Positions 27,406 to 35,665 of a DNA stretch of 62,701 nt are shown piece after piece. Both the position numbers and the translations under genes were made by a program. The stretch is from F1-60-MAGs149 sp037133755. GTDB lineage: Bacteria > Actinomycetota > Thermoleophilia > Gaiellales > F1-60-MAGs149. The notes beneath the pieces were generated by a model. The model had not been told where the DNA came from, did no database searches, and saw nothing but the letters and a program-made list of their open reading frames with translations. How positions within the stretch are numbered: position 1 is the stretch's first letter; each line of letters opens with the position of its first letter. Location: NCBI GenBank assembly GCA_037133755.1, contig JBAXNN010000014.1, positions 1-62,701 on the forward strand, in the 5' to 3' direction.

Positions 27406-28968
27406 GTGACCGATCGCCACGAACCCGGAACGACCGCCCAGCGCATCGCCCATCTTGAAGAGCTGCGCGCGCAGTCGGAGCACCTCGACCCCAAGGCCGA
27501 AGAGCGCCAGCGCGCCCGCGGCAAGGGCCTGGCGCGTGAGCGCATCGAGGCGCTGTTCGATCCCGGCACGTTCCGCGAGATCGACCGCTACGCCCAGCAT
27601 CGCAACGCCGAGCTGGCCGATCGTCGCCCCTATGGCGACGGCGTCATCACCGGCCACGGCCTGATCCACGGTCGCCGCGTCTTCGCGTTCTCGCAGGACT
27701 TCACTGTCTTTGGCGGCTCGCTCGGCGAGGTCTTCGCCGAGAAGATCTGCAAGGTGATGGATCTGGCGCTGCGCTACGGCTGCCCGATCATCGGCATCAA
27801 CGACTCGGGCGGCGCCCGCATCCAGGAGGGCGTCGTGTCGCTCGGCGGCTACGCCGACATCTTCCAGCGCAACGTCGATGCCTCCGGTGTGATCCCGCAG
27901 ATCTCGCTGATCATGGGACCCTGCGCCGGCGGCGCGGTCTACTCGCCGGCCATCACCGACTTCATCCTGATGGTCCGCGAGACCTCGCACATGTTCATCA
28001 CCGGTCCCGACGTGGTCCGTGCGGTGACGGGCGAAGAGGTCTCCATGGAGGAGCTGGGCGGTGCGGACGCGCACGCCGAGAAGAGTGGCGTCTGCCACCT
28101 CGTCTGCGAGGACGAGGCCGCGGCGATCGCCGATGCCCGCGCGCTGATCTCGTTCCTCCCGCAGAACAACCTCGACGCCGCCCCGTGGGCGCCGACGGAC
28201 GACCCGGCCGATCGCGAGTGCACCGAACTCGACACGCTGGTTCCGGATAGCCCGAACAAGCCGTACGACATGCACGCCGTGATCCGCTCGATCACCGACG
28301 ACGGCCTCTTCTTCGAGATCCAGCCGACGTACGCGATGAACATCCTGACCGGCTTCGCGCGCCTCAACGGGCACTCGATCGGCATCGTCGGCAACCAGCC
28401 GGGCCAGCTCGCCGGCGTGCTCGACATCGCCTCGTCGGAGAAGGCCGCGCGCTTCGTGCGCACCTGCGACGCCTTCGGCATCCCGATCCTCACGCTCGTC
28501 GACGTGCCGGGCTTCCTGCCGGGCACCGAGCAGGAGTGGGGCGGCATCATCCGCCACGGCGCCAAGTTGCTCTATGCCTACGGCGAGGCAACGGTGCCGA
28601 AGCTCACGCTGATCACGCGCAAGGCCTATGGCGGTGCGTACGACGTGATGGGCTCGAAGCACCTGCGCGCCGACGTCAACCTGGCCTGGCCGACGGCAGA
28701 GGTCGCCGTGATGGGCCCCGATGGCGCCGTCAACGTCGTCTACCGCAAGGAGCTCGCCGAGGCCGCCGATCCGGACGCGCGTCGCGCCGAGCTGATCGAC
28801 GAGTACAAGGCGCGCTTCTCGAATCCGTTCACGGCCGCCGAGCGCGGCTTCGTCGACGACGTGATCATTCCGCGCGAGTCGCGCCAGGCGCTGATCGACG
28901 CCCTCGAGGCGTCGCTCACCAAGCGCGTCGAGCGTCCCCGCCGCAAGCACGGGAACATCCCCCTGTGA
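27406..28968 (+). CDS. pccB: Propionyl/acyl-CoA carboxylase beta subunit
   Basis: A 520-residue carboxyltransferase that moves CO2 from biotin to propionyl-CoA. Features are the crotonase-fold halves, the glycine-rich INDSGGARIQEGV and MGPCAGGAVYSPA oxyanion segments in the first half, and VDVPGFLPGTEQEWGGIIRHGAK and RKAYGGAYDVMGSKHL, given here as parts, in the second. The GTG start has AGGAAG upstream and a -10-like TATTCT in a short leader. Its stop overlaps the GTG of a 55-residue gene (GTGA), which overlaps the alpha subunit gene. Confidence 0.93.
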   Translation: MTDRHEPGTTAQRIAHLEELRAQSEHLDPKAEERQRARGKGLARERIEALFDPGTFREIDRYAQHRNAELADRRPYGDGVITGHGLIHGRRVFAFSQDFTVFGGSLGEVFAEKICKVMDLALRYGCPIIGINDSGGARIQEGVVSLGGYADIFQRNVDASGVIPQISLIMGPCAGGAVYSPAITDFILMVRETSHMFITGPDVVRAVTGEEVSMEELGGADAHAEKSGVCHLVCEDEAAAIADARALISFLPQNNLDAAPWAPTDDPADRECTELDTLVPDSPNKPYDMHAVIRSITDDGLFFEIQPTYAMNILTGFARLNGHSIGIVGNQPGQLAGVLDIASSEKAARFVRTCDAFGIPILTLVDVPGFLPGTEQEWGGIIRHGAKLLYAYGEATVPKLTLITRKAYGGAYDVMGSKHLRADVNLAWPTAEVAVMGPDGAVNVVYRKELAEAADPDARRAELIDEYKARFSNPFTAAERGFVDDVIIPRESRQALIDALEASLTKRVERPRRKHGNIPL

Positions 28969-29132
28969 GCGAGGTCGAGCGCGACGAGGCCAAGGCCCGC
29001 GAGGAGCTCGCCATCGAGGCGGCGCTGCGCGTGGTGGAGCAGGACGGCCCGCTCGCCGGGCATCCCGCGTATCGCTCGGCGTGGCGCCGTCAGGCCGCCC
29101 GCGAGCAGCTCGACAACGGGATGGACGCATGA
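28965..29132 (+). CDS. Small peptide between carboxylase beta and alpha subunits
   Basis: A 55-residue charged helical peptide. Its GTG overlaps the pccB stop and its TGA overlaps the ATG of the alpha gene, so all three are translationally coupled. Actinobacterial acyl-CoA carboxylases often have a small epsilon subunit encoded at this spot. The C-terminal AYRSAWRRQAAREQLD is only loosely like those, so the epsilon role is inferred from position. Confidence 0.65.
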   Translation: MSEVERDEAKAREELAIEAALRVVEQDGPLAGHPAYRSAWRRQAAREQLDNGMDA

Positions 29133-30898
29133 GCGCGCCGCCGTTCGACAAGATCCTCGTCGCCAACCGTGGCGAGATCGCGATCCGCGTGTTCCGTGCC
29201 TGCCGCGAGCTCGGCATCGGCACCGTCGCCGTCTACTCCGAGGCCGATGCGGGTGCGCCGCACGTGCGCTACGCCGATGAGGCCGTGCTGCTGGGTGCCG
29301 CTGCGCCGAGCGAGAGCTACCTCAACATCCCCAAGCTGATCGACGCCGCCACGCGCACGGGTGCGCAGGCGATCCACCCGGGCTACGGCTTCCTCGCCGA
29401 GAGCGCGCCGTTCGCCACCGCCGTGATCGAGGCCGGTCTGACGTGGATTGGTCCGCCGCCGAGCGCAATCGACGCCATGGGTTCGAAGATCAACTCGCGC
29501 GTCCTCATGGCCGCGGCGAACGTGCCGATCGTGCCGGGCACGACGGAGGAGATCACCGACCCCGCCCGCGTGATCGAGCTGGGCGAGCAGTACGGCTGGC
29601 CGATCGCGCTGAAGGCCTCGGCCGGTGGTGGCGGTCGTGGTCTCAAGGTCGTCCACGAGGCGTCGGAGGCCGAGCGTCTGCTCGAGGCCGCCAAGCGCGA
29701 GGGCGAGGCCTGGTTCGGCAACGGCGCGGTCTACGTCGAGAAGTACGTCGAGGACCCGCGCCACGTTGAGATCCAAGTGATGGCCGACACGCTTGGCAAC
29801 ACGATCCACTTGGGCGAGCGCGACTGCACGCTGCAGCGCCGCCACCAGAAGATTGTCGAGGAGGCGCCGTCGCCGGCCGTCGATGAGGATCTGCGGGCCC
29901 GCATGGGTGCGATGGCCGTCAACGCCGCCAAGGCCGTCGACTACGTCGGTGCGGGCACCGTCGAGTGCCTGCTCGACCGCCATGGCGACTTCTACTTCCT
30001 CGAGATGAACACCCGCGTGCAGGTCGAGCATCCGGTCACCGAGTTGGTGACGGGCGTCGACATCGTGCGCGAGCAGATCCTCGTGGCCGCGGGCAATCCG
30101 CTCTCGTACACGCAGGACGACATCGTCATGCGTGGGCACGCGATCGAGTGCCGCGTCAACGCCGAGGATCCGGGCAATGGCTTTACGCCGTCGCCGGGCA
30201 AGCTACTCCGCCACCGGCCGCCGAGCGGCCCGGGCATCCGCGTCGAGTCGGGCGTGGAAGAGGGTGGCGAGATCAACGATCGCTACGACCCGATGGTCGC
30301 GAAGCTGCTCGTGTGGGATACCTCGCGTGAGCGCGCGATCGCCCGCATGCGCCGTGCGCTCGACGAGTACGAGATCGTCGGCCCGAAGACGCTGTTGCCG
30401 ATGCATCGCATCGTCATGCGCGCGCCGGAATTCGCCGAGGGCCAGACCTGTGCAGGCCTCGTCGAGGGCGCGTGGGCCGATGCCTGCGCCGCGCTCGCGG
30501 ACGAGCCTGTCACCGCTGCACCTGCGGCTGCCGGCGGCGTCACGATTCCGCGGCACGTGCCGGTCGAGGTCGAGGGGCGCCGCTACGACGTCGTACTTCG
30601 CCTGCCTGCCGCTGCCGGTGCTGAGGAGGCGCGTGAGCGCATCCGCGCCCGCATGTCCGGCGGTGCCGGAGCGGCGGCCGAGGGTGCGATCGTCTCGCCG
30701 ATGCAGGGCACGGTGCTGCAGCTCGAGGTCGCCGAGGGCGACACGGTCGAGGCGGGGCAGGTCGTGGCCGTCGTCGAGGCGATGAAGATGGAGAATGAGG
30801 TGCAGTCGCTGCACGCTGGTACCGTCGCCGCGGTGCACGTGCAGACGGGCCAGGGCGTGCAGGCCGGGCAGACGCTGATCGAGCTCGAAGGGGCGTAA
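29129..30898 (+). CDS. Acyl-CoA carboxylase alpha subunit (biotin carboxylase + BCCP)
   Basis: A 589-residue protein with a biotin carboxylase domain (KILVANRGEIAIRVFRACRE at the N terminus, the ATP loop KASAGGGGRGLK, EMNTRVQVEHPVTE) and a C-terminal biotinyl domain with EAMKMENEV, biotinylated Lys at 553. A short linker/BT-like part joins them. It makes carboxybiotin for the beta subunit. The ATG overlaps the stop of the 55-residue gene. With PccB and the mutase upstream it forms the propionate branch. Confidence 0.93.
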   Translation: MSAPPFDKILVANRGEIAIRVFRACRELGIGTVAVYSEADAGAPHVRYADEAVLLGAAAPSESYLNIPKLIDAATRTGAQAIHPGYGFLAESAPFATAVIEAGLTWIGPPPSAIDAMGSKINSRVLMAAANVPIVPGTTEEITDPARVIELGEQYGWPIALKASAGGGGRGLKVVHEASEAERLLEAAKREGEAWFGNGAVYVEKYVEDPRHVEIQVMADTLGNTIHLGERDCTLQRRHQKIVEEAPSPAVDEDLRARMGAMAVNAAKAVDYVGAGTVECLLDRHGDFYFLEMNTRVQVEHPVTELVTGVDIVREQILVAAGNPLSYTQDDIVMRGHAIECRVNAEDPGNGFTPSPGKLLRHRPPSGPGIRVESGVEEGGEINDRYDPMVAKLLVWDTSRERAIARMRRALDEYEIVGPKTLLPMHRIVMRAPEFAEGQTCAGLVEGAWADACAALADEPVTAAPAAAGGVTIPRHVPVEVEGRRYDVVLRLPAAAGAEEARERIRARMSGGAGAAAEGAIVSPMQGTVLQLEVAEGDTVEAGQVVAVVEAMKMENEVQSLHAGTVAAVHVQTGQGVQAGQTLIELEGA

Positions 30899-30981
30899 GG
30901 CGGCACGGAGCGCGCCCATCTGTGGCGTGATGCATACCACCGTCCCCGCTTGTACATTCGCTTTCTGACGTCGAGGTTCCC

Positions 30982-30987
30982 TATAGT
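30982..30987 (+). promoter_or_regulatory. Leaderless -10 hexamer for GntR gene
   Basis: TATAGT, close to the -10 consensus, lies 8 nt before the ATG at 30996. Confidence 0.55.
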
Positions 30988-30995
30988 CCGGCGCA

Positions 30996-31733
30996 ATGGC
31001 GCAGAACGACACAACTGTCTGGGACGACGAACCGATGTTCGTGCGCGATGCTGTTTTCCAGCCGATCGACACGCCGACGGCGGTCGATGAGGTCGCGCGG
31101 CGCATCCGCCAGGCGATCGTACTCGGCGTCTTGCGCGACGGTGACCGCCTGCCCGCCGAGACCGAACTGGCCAAGCGCATCGGCGTCGGTGTGATGACCG
31201 TGCGTGCCGCGTTGAGCGAGCTGCGTGCCGATGGCCTGCTCGAGACGCACCGCGGCCGCCTCGGTGGTTCGTTCGTGGCGTCGAGCGACAAGGCGATCCT
31301 GTCCGGCGTCATCTCGACGGATCCGACGCACCTCCGCCAGCAGGCCGAGATTCTCGGCGGCATGGAGGCACAGGCCGCCCGGCTGGCCGCCGCCTTGATC
31401 ACCGAGGAGGAGATCGAGATCCTCGCGGAGCTGACGGCAGAGATGGCGCAGCCGCATAGCCCTGACGAAGTGGGCGTCCTCAATAATCGCTTCCACCTGA
31501 TGATCGCCGCGGCGTCCGGCAATCGCGATCTCGTCTCCCTGATCAGCCAGCGTCGTGCCGAGCTCTACTCGGCCGCCTACGCGCTGTCCGGGGTCAAGCT
31601 GCCGCTCCTGCTCGACGGCGACGCGCATCCCGGCATCGTCGAGGCGCTCGCGGCACGTGACGGCGAGCTCGCCAGTGCCCGCATGTGGGAGCACCACCGC
31701 GTGACGATGGACGGCGTGCTCGACGCTATGTGA
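30996..31733 (+). CDS. FadR/GntR-family regulator
   Basis: A 245-residue regulator with an N-terminal winged helix (AVDEVARRIRQAIVLGVL, then LPAETELAKRIGVGVMTVRAALSEL as two parts of the HTH, and GRLGGSFVA wing) and an FCD ligand domain in the C-terminal half (NNRFHLMIAAASGN, then HPGIVEALAARD and MWEHHRVTM with metal-ligand His). FCD proteins sense carboxylates or acyl-CoA-type ligands. Its place between the carboxylase operon and the ETF-QO/sucCD group suggests control of one or both. Confidence 0.88.
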   Translation: MAQNDTTVWDDEPMFVRDAVFQPIDTPTAVDEVARRIRQAIVLGVLRDGDRLPAETELAKRIGVGVMTVRAALSELRADGLLETHRGRLGGSFVASSDKAILSGVISTDPTHLRQQAEILGGMEAQAARLAAALITEEEIEILAELTAEMAQPHSPDEVGVLNNRFHLMIAAASGNRDLVSLISQRRAELYSAAYALSGVKLPLLLDGDAHPGIVEALAARDGELASARMWEHHRVTMDGVLDAM

Positions 31734-31734
31734 G

Positions 31735-31835
31735 GATGCTCCAAAGGGGTCAGACCCTTTTGGCGCATGCATCCTCGACCACGGGAGAGCGGCGCGTCCG
31801 CATGCTCCAAAAGGGTCTGACCCCTTCGGAGCATC
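31735..31835. repeat. REPIN-like inverted doublet B with GGGTCAGACCC cores
   Basis: Arms 31735-31768 and 31802-31835 are 34 nt, inverted, and match with two mismatches; the spacer is 33 nt and unlike that of doublet A. Both arms carry ATGCTCC flanks and the GGGTCAGACCC core. It starts 2 nt after the GntR stop and ends 28 nt before the ETF-QO -10 hexamer, so it could end one transcript and insulate the next. Confidence 0.85.
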
Positions 31836-31862
31836 CGCGCGCCCGCATCGAACCGCCCGCGC

Positions 31863-31868
31863 TATCGT
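31863..31868 (+). promoter_or_regulatory. Leaderless -10 hexamer for ETF-QO gene
   Basis: TATCGT lies 7 nt before the ATG at 31876. Confidence 0.45.
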
Positions 31869-31875
31869 GCCGGGG

Positions 31876-33579
31876 ATGCCTACGCTCCCCAGTGATTTCC
31901 CGCCACCGTATGACCCTGCGGCCGCTGTAGACGTACCGAACGCGCCGATCGACCTCCAGATCCCCACCGGGGTCTGCATTGTCGGCGGCGGTGCGGCCGG
32001 TCTTGCCTGTGCCGTCAAGCTCGGCCAGCTCTTGGCCGACGATCCCGAGATCCTCGAGCAGCTCGGCGAGGTGCCGATCGTCGTGATCGAGAAGGGCAAG
32101 TCCATCGGCAGCCACTCGCTGTCCGGCGCGATGATGAACCCGCAGCCGCTGCGCGAGCTCTTCCCGGATCTCACCGACGACCAGCTGCCCACGTATGGCG
32201 CGGTCAACAAGGAGTCGGTCTACTTCATGACGTCGCGCAAGCGCGCGATCAAGTTGCCGACGCCGCCGGAGTTTCAGAACCACGGCAATCACGCAATCTC
32301 GCTGGCCACGCTCAACAAGTTCCTCGCCGAGCAGGCTGAGGCGCTCGGCGCCTACGTGCTGCCGGAGACCGATGCGCAGACGCTGCTCGTCGAGAACGGC
32401 GCGGTGCGTGGTATCCGCACCGGCGTGAAGGGCCTCGATAAGGAAGGCAACGAGAAGCCTGGCGCCGCACCCGCGACCGAAGTGCACGCACAGGTGACCG
32501 TGCTCGCCGAGGGCGCGCAGGGCAAGCTGCGCGAGGCCGCGCTGGCGGCGTTCAACGTGTCGAGTCCGTTCCCACAGGTCTACGCCCTTGGCGTGAAGGA
32601 GCTGTGGAACGTCCCCAAGAGCCTCGACCGCATCATCCACACGCTCGGTTGGCCACTCCGTGGCGCTGCGCGCTACCGCGAGTTTGGCGGCTCCTGGCTC
32701 TATCCGATGGGTCCCGAGCACGTCTCGATGGGCATGGTCGTCGGCCTCGACTGGGCCGACTCCACCCTCAGCGTCCACGACCTGCTACAGGAGCTGAAGC
32801 TCCACCCGCTTATCAAGAAGATCCTCGAAGGTGGCGAGCGCGTCGAGTGGGGCGCGAAGATCATCCCCGAGGGCGGCTACTACGCGATCCCCGACCAGCT
32901 GGCGCTGCCGGGCGCGCTGTTCGTTGGCGACTCGGCCGGTTTCGTCAACGTGCCGCGCCTCAAGGGCGTGCACTACGCGATCCAGTCGGGCATCCTCGCC
33001 GCACAGGCGATTCACGCAGCGCTGAGGGCCGGCCATGACGTCACCCAGCCGGGTGCGCTGGCCGCGTACGACTCGGCGGTGCGCACGGGCAAGATCGGCA
33101 AGGACCTGTGGGAGGTGCGCAACTCGCGCCAGCAGTTCCAGCGCGGTCTGGTCGGCGGTGGTGCGGTTGCGCCGTTGATCACGCTCACCAAGGGGCGCTT
33201 CCCGTTCGGCGCGACGGCATTCTCCGAAGACAGCCACCATGAGGTCGAGAACCTCAAGAGCGTCTACACGGAGCCCGACGGCCAGTACACCTTCGACAAG
33301 CTGTCGAGCGTGTTTCTGTCGGGCAACAAGACCCGTGACGACCAGCCGAACCACCTGCGCATTCATCAGCCGCGGGTGCCGAAGGTCCTTGCCGATGCGT
33401 GGGTCAACATGTGTCCCGCTCAGGTGTACGAGGTCGTCGAGGGCTCCGACTCCGGCGACGGACTCGTGCGTGTGCACATGGATCCGTCGAACTGCGTCCA
33501 GTGCGGTGCGATCACCGCCAAGGGTGGCCGTTTCACCCCGCCCGAGGGCGGCAGCGGCCCCGAATACCAGAAGATGTAA
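31876..33579 (+). CDS. Electron-transfer flavoprotein:quinone oxidoreductase
   Basis: A 567-residue membrane-associated flavoprotein that passes electrons from ETF to the quinone pool. It has the N-terminal FAD motif VCIVGGGAAGLACAV, the KSIGSHSLSGAMM segment, PEGGYYAIPDQL...GALFVGDSAGFVNVPRLKG as separate blocks, and a C-terminal ferredoxin-like end. The usual [4Fe-4S] ligands are four Cys; here only C513, C540 and C543 are present, and the fourth position is Ile546 (NCVQCGAIT instead of NCVHCKTC). It is followed 15 nt later by sucC. Confidence 0.88.
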   Translation: MPTLPSDFPPPYDPAAAVDVPNAPIDLQIPTGVCIVGGGAAGLACAVKLGQLLADDPEILEQLGEVPIVVIEKGKSIGSHSLSGAMMNPQPLRELFPDLTDDQLPTYGAVNKESVYFMTSRKRAIKLPTPPEFQNHGNHAISLATLNKFLAEQAEALGAYVLPETDAQTLLVENGAVRGIRTGVKGLDKEGNEKPGAAPATEVHAQVTVLAEGAQGKLREAALAAFNVSSPFPQVYALGVKELWNVPKSLDRIIHTLGWPLRGAARYREFGGSWLYPMGPEHVSMGMVVGLDWADSTLSVHDLLQELKLHPLIKKILEGGERVEWGAKIIPEGGYYAIPDQLALPGALFVGDSAGFVNVPRLKGVHYAIQSGILAAQAIHAALRAGHDVTQPGALAAYDSAVRTGKIGKDLWEVRNSRQQFQRGLVGGGAVAPLITLTKGRFPFGATAFSEDSHHEVENLKSVYTEPDGQYTFDKLSSVFLSGNKTRDDQPNHLRIHQPRVPKVLADAWVNMCPAQVYEVVEGSDSGDGLVRVHMDPSNCVQCGAITAKGGRFTPPEGGSGPEYQKM

Positions 33580-33594
33580 CGAGGAGCAGGCTCC

Positions 33595-34743
33595 ATGGAT
33601 CTCTACGAGCACCAGGGCAAGGAGCTGTTCGCGAAGGCGGGCATTCCGGTCGCCGCAGGACGCGTCGCCTACACCGTCGATGAGGCGCGTGCCGCGGCCG
33701 AGGAACTCGGTGGCACCGTCGTCGTCAAGAGTCAGGTGCTCGTCGGTGGCCGCGGCAAGGCTGGCGGCGTCAAGGTCGTCAAGGATCCTGCCGCGGCGGC
33801 CGAGGCTGCCGAGGCGATTCTCGGCCTCGACATCAAGGGCCACATCACGCGACGACTGTACGTCGAGGCGGGTGTTGCGATCGCGAAGGAGTACTACTTC
33901 TCGGTCACGTTCGACCGCTCGGCGAAGATGCCGCTGCTGATGCTCACGACGATGGGCGGCATGGACGTCGAGGACGTCGCTGCGAATCATCCCGACAAGC
34001 TCGCCCGGTTGCACGTCGATCCGGCGCTCGGGTACCGCGGCTTCCATGGCGTGCAGCTGATGAGCGAGGCCGGTATCCCGGTTGACGAGCGCAAGGCCCT
34101 CGCACCGCTGCTCGCCGCGCTGTACGGCGTCTTCGAGCAGGACGACGCCATGCTCGTCGAGGTCAACCCGCTCGTCCTGCTCGAGGACGGTTCGTTCCTC
34201 GCGGCGGACGCCAAGGTGACGATCGACGACAACGCGCTCTTCCGCCACCCGGACATTGAGGCCATGCGCGATCTCGCGGCGATGGATCCGCAGGAGCAGG
34301 CGGCGCGCGAGCACCATCTCGCCTACGTGAAGCTCGACGGCGACGTCGGCATCCTCGGCAACGGCGCCGGGCTCGTGATGAGCACCGTCGACGTGATCGC
34401 TCAGGCTGGCGGTCGTCCGGCGAACTTCCTCGACGTCGGCGGTGGTGCCAGCGCGGAGAAGATCACGACGGCGCTCGAGATCGTCTTGAGCAACGACAAG
34501 GTCAACAGCGTCCTGTTCAACATCTTCGGCGGCATCACGCGCTGCGACGAAGTCGCCAAGGGCCTGCTCGGCGCGCTGGATGCCACTGAGATCACCGCGC
34601 CGATCGTCGTGCGCCTCGACGGCACCAACGCCGAGGAGGGACGCGCGCTCCTCGCCGAGGCGGCGCGCCCGGAGATCACCGTGGAGAAGACCATGCTCGA
34701 GGCCGCGGCCACTGCCGTTCGCCTCGCAAAGGAAGCGAGCTAG
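33595..34743 (+). CDS. sucC: Succinyl-CoA ligase beta subunit
   Basis: A 382-residue ATP-grasp subunit of succinyl-CoA synthetase (TCA cycle substrate-level phosphorylation). The start MDLYEHQGKELFAKAGIPV is typical, as are KSQVLVGGRGKAGGVK, LVEVNPLVLLEDG, LDVGGGASAEKI and NIFGGITRCDEVAKGL. GGAG precedes the ATG. sucD follows after 2 nt. Placed after ETF-QO and near the propionyl-CoA genes, it would turn succinyl-CoA from the mutase into succinate. Confidence 0.96.
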   Translation: MDLYEHQGKELFAKAGIPVAAGRVAYTVDEARAAAEELGGTVVVKSQVLVGGRGKAGGVKVVKDPAAAAEAAEAILGLDIKGHITRRLYVEAGVAIAKEYYFSVTFDRSAKMPLLMLTTMGGMDVEDVAANHPDKLARLHVDPALGYRGFHGVQLMSEAGIPVDERKALAPLLAALYGVFEQDDAMLVEVNPLVLLEDGSFLAADAKVTIDDNALFRHPDIEAMRDLAAMDPQEQAAREHHLAYVKLDGDVGILGNGAGLVMSTVDVIAQAGGRPANFLDVGGGASAEKITTALEIVLSNDKVNSVLFNIFGGITRCDEVAKGLLGALDATEITAPIVVRLDGTNAEEGRALLAEAARPEITVEKTMLEAAATAVRLAKEAS

Positions 34744-34745
34744 TC

Positions 34746-35621
34746 ATGCCCATCATCGCCACCAAGGACACGCGCCTGGTCGTGCAGGGCATCACCGGTC
34801 GTGAGGGCACGTTCCACGCACTGCGCAATCGCGACTACGGCACCAACGTCGTCGCCGGCGTCACGCCCGGCCGCGCTGGCCAGGACGTCGAGGGCATTCC
34901 GGTCTTCGACTCCGTCGCCGATGCCGTCGCCGAGCAGGGTGCCAACACGTCGCTCATCCTCGTCCCGCCGCGGTTCGCAGCCGAGGCGATCCTCGAGGCC
35001 GCCGAGGCCGGTGTCGAGCAGATCATCTGCATCACTGAGGGTATCCCCGCCCACGAGATGCTCGAGGTCTACCACTACATCCGCCCGCGCGGCATTCGCC
35101 TGCTGGGGCCGAACTGCCCTGGCGCGCTCTCGCCCGGTATCGCCAACGTCGGCATCATCCCCGCCGAGGTCTTCAAGCAGGGTCCGATTGGCCTGATGTC
35201 GCGCTCCGGCACGCTCACGTACCAGATCGGTGGCGAGCTGGCGGCCAAGGGCCTCGGCAACTCCACCATCATCGGCCTCGGTGGCGATCCGATCGTCGGC
35301 ACGTCGTTCATCGACGGCCTCGACATGTTCCAGGCCGACGACCAGACCGAGTACATCGTGATGGTCGGCGAGATCGGCGGCAACGAGGAGGAGAAGGCGG
35401 CCGAGGTGATCGCCGAGCGCATCACCAAGCCCGTCGTCGCGTACATCGCGGGCTTCGAGGCGCCTCCTGGCAAGACGATGGGCCACGCGGGTGCGATCAT
35501 CTCCGGCTCGGCGGGCACGGCGGCCGCCAAGAAGGAGGCGCTCGAGGCCAAGGGCGTCCGCGTCGGGACGAATCCGACCGAGGCGGCGCAGCTGATGGCC
35601 GACCTCGTCACCAAGGGCTGA
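34746..35621 (+). CDS. sucD: Succinyl-CoA ligase alpha subunit
   Basis: A 291-residue CoA-binding subunit. It has VQGITGREGTFH, the GVTPGRAGQ segment, LLGPNCPGALSPG, SRSGTLTYQ, and the phospho-His site in GKTMGHAGAIISGSAGTA (the His is the phosphorylated residue). Two nt after sucC, so the two are co-translated as a heteromer. Confidence 0.96.
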   Translation: MPIIATKDTRLVVQGITGREGTFHALRNRDYGTNVVAGVTPGRAGQDVEGIPVFDSVADAVAEQGANTSLILVPPRFAAEAILEAAEAGVEQIICITEGIPAHEMLEVYHYIRPRGIRLLGPNCPGALSPGIANVGIIPAEVFKQGPIGLMSRSGTLTYQIGGELAAKGLGNSTIIGLGGDPIVGTSFIDGLDMFQADDQTEYIVMVGEIGGNEEEKAAEVIAERITKPVVAYIAGFEAPPGKTMGHAGAIISGSAGTAAAKKEALEAKGVRVGTNPTEAAQLMADLVTKG

Positions 35622-35653
35622 TTTCCGCCGTCGCACGTCGGCGCGCGCCTTCG

Positions 35654-35659
35654 TAGACT
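35654..35659 (+). promoter_or_regulatory. Leaderless -10 hexamer for PLP aminotransferase gene
   Basis: TAGACT lies 6 nt before the ATG at 35666. Confidence 0.5.
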
Positions 35660-35665
35660 GCGGGC

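Noticed and set aside
26026..29223. Very long minus-strand reading frame (over 1000 codons) opposite the mutase and pccB genes
   Set aside because: It is the mirror of strongly conserved genes in high-GC DNA; its translation is Arg/His/Val/Asp-rich without any domain, and the plus-strand frames match known families end to end.
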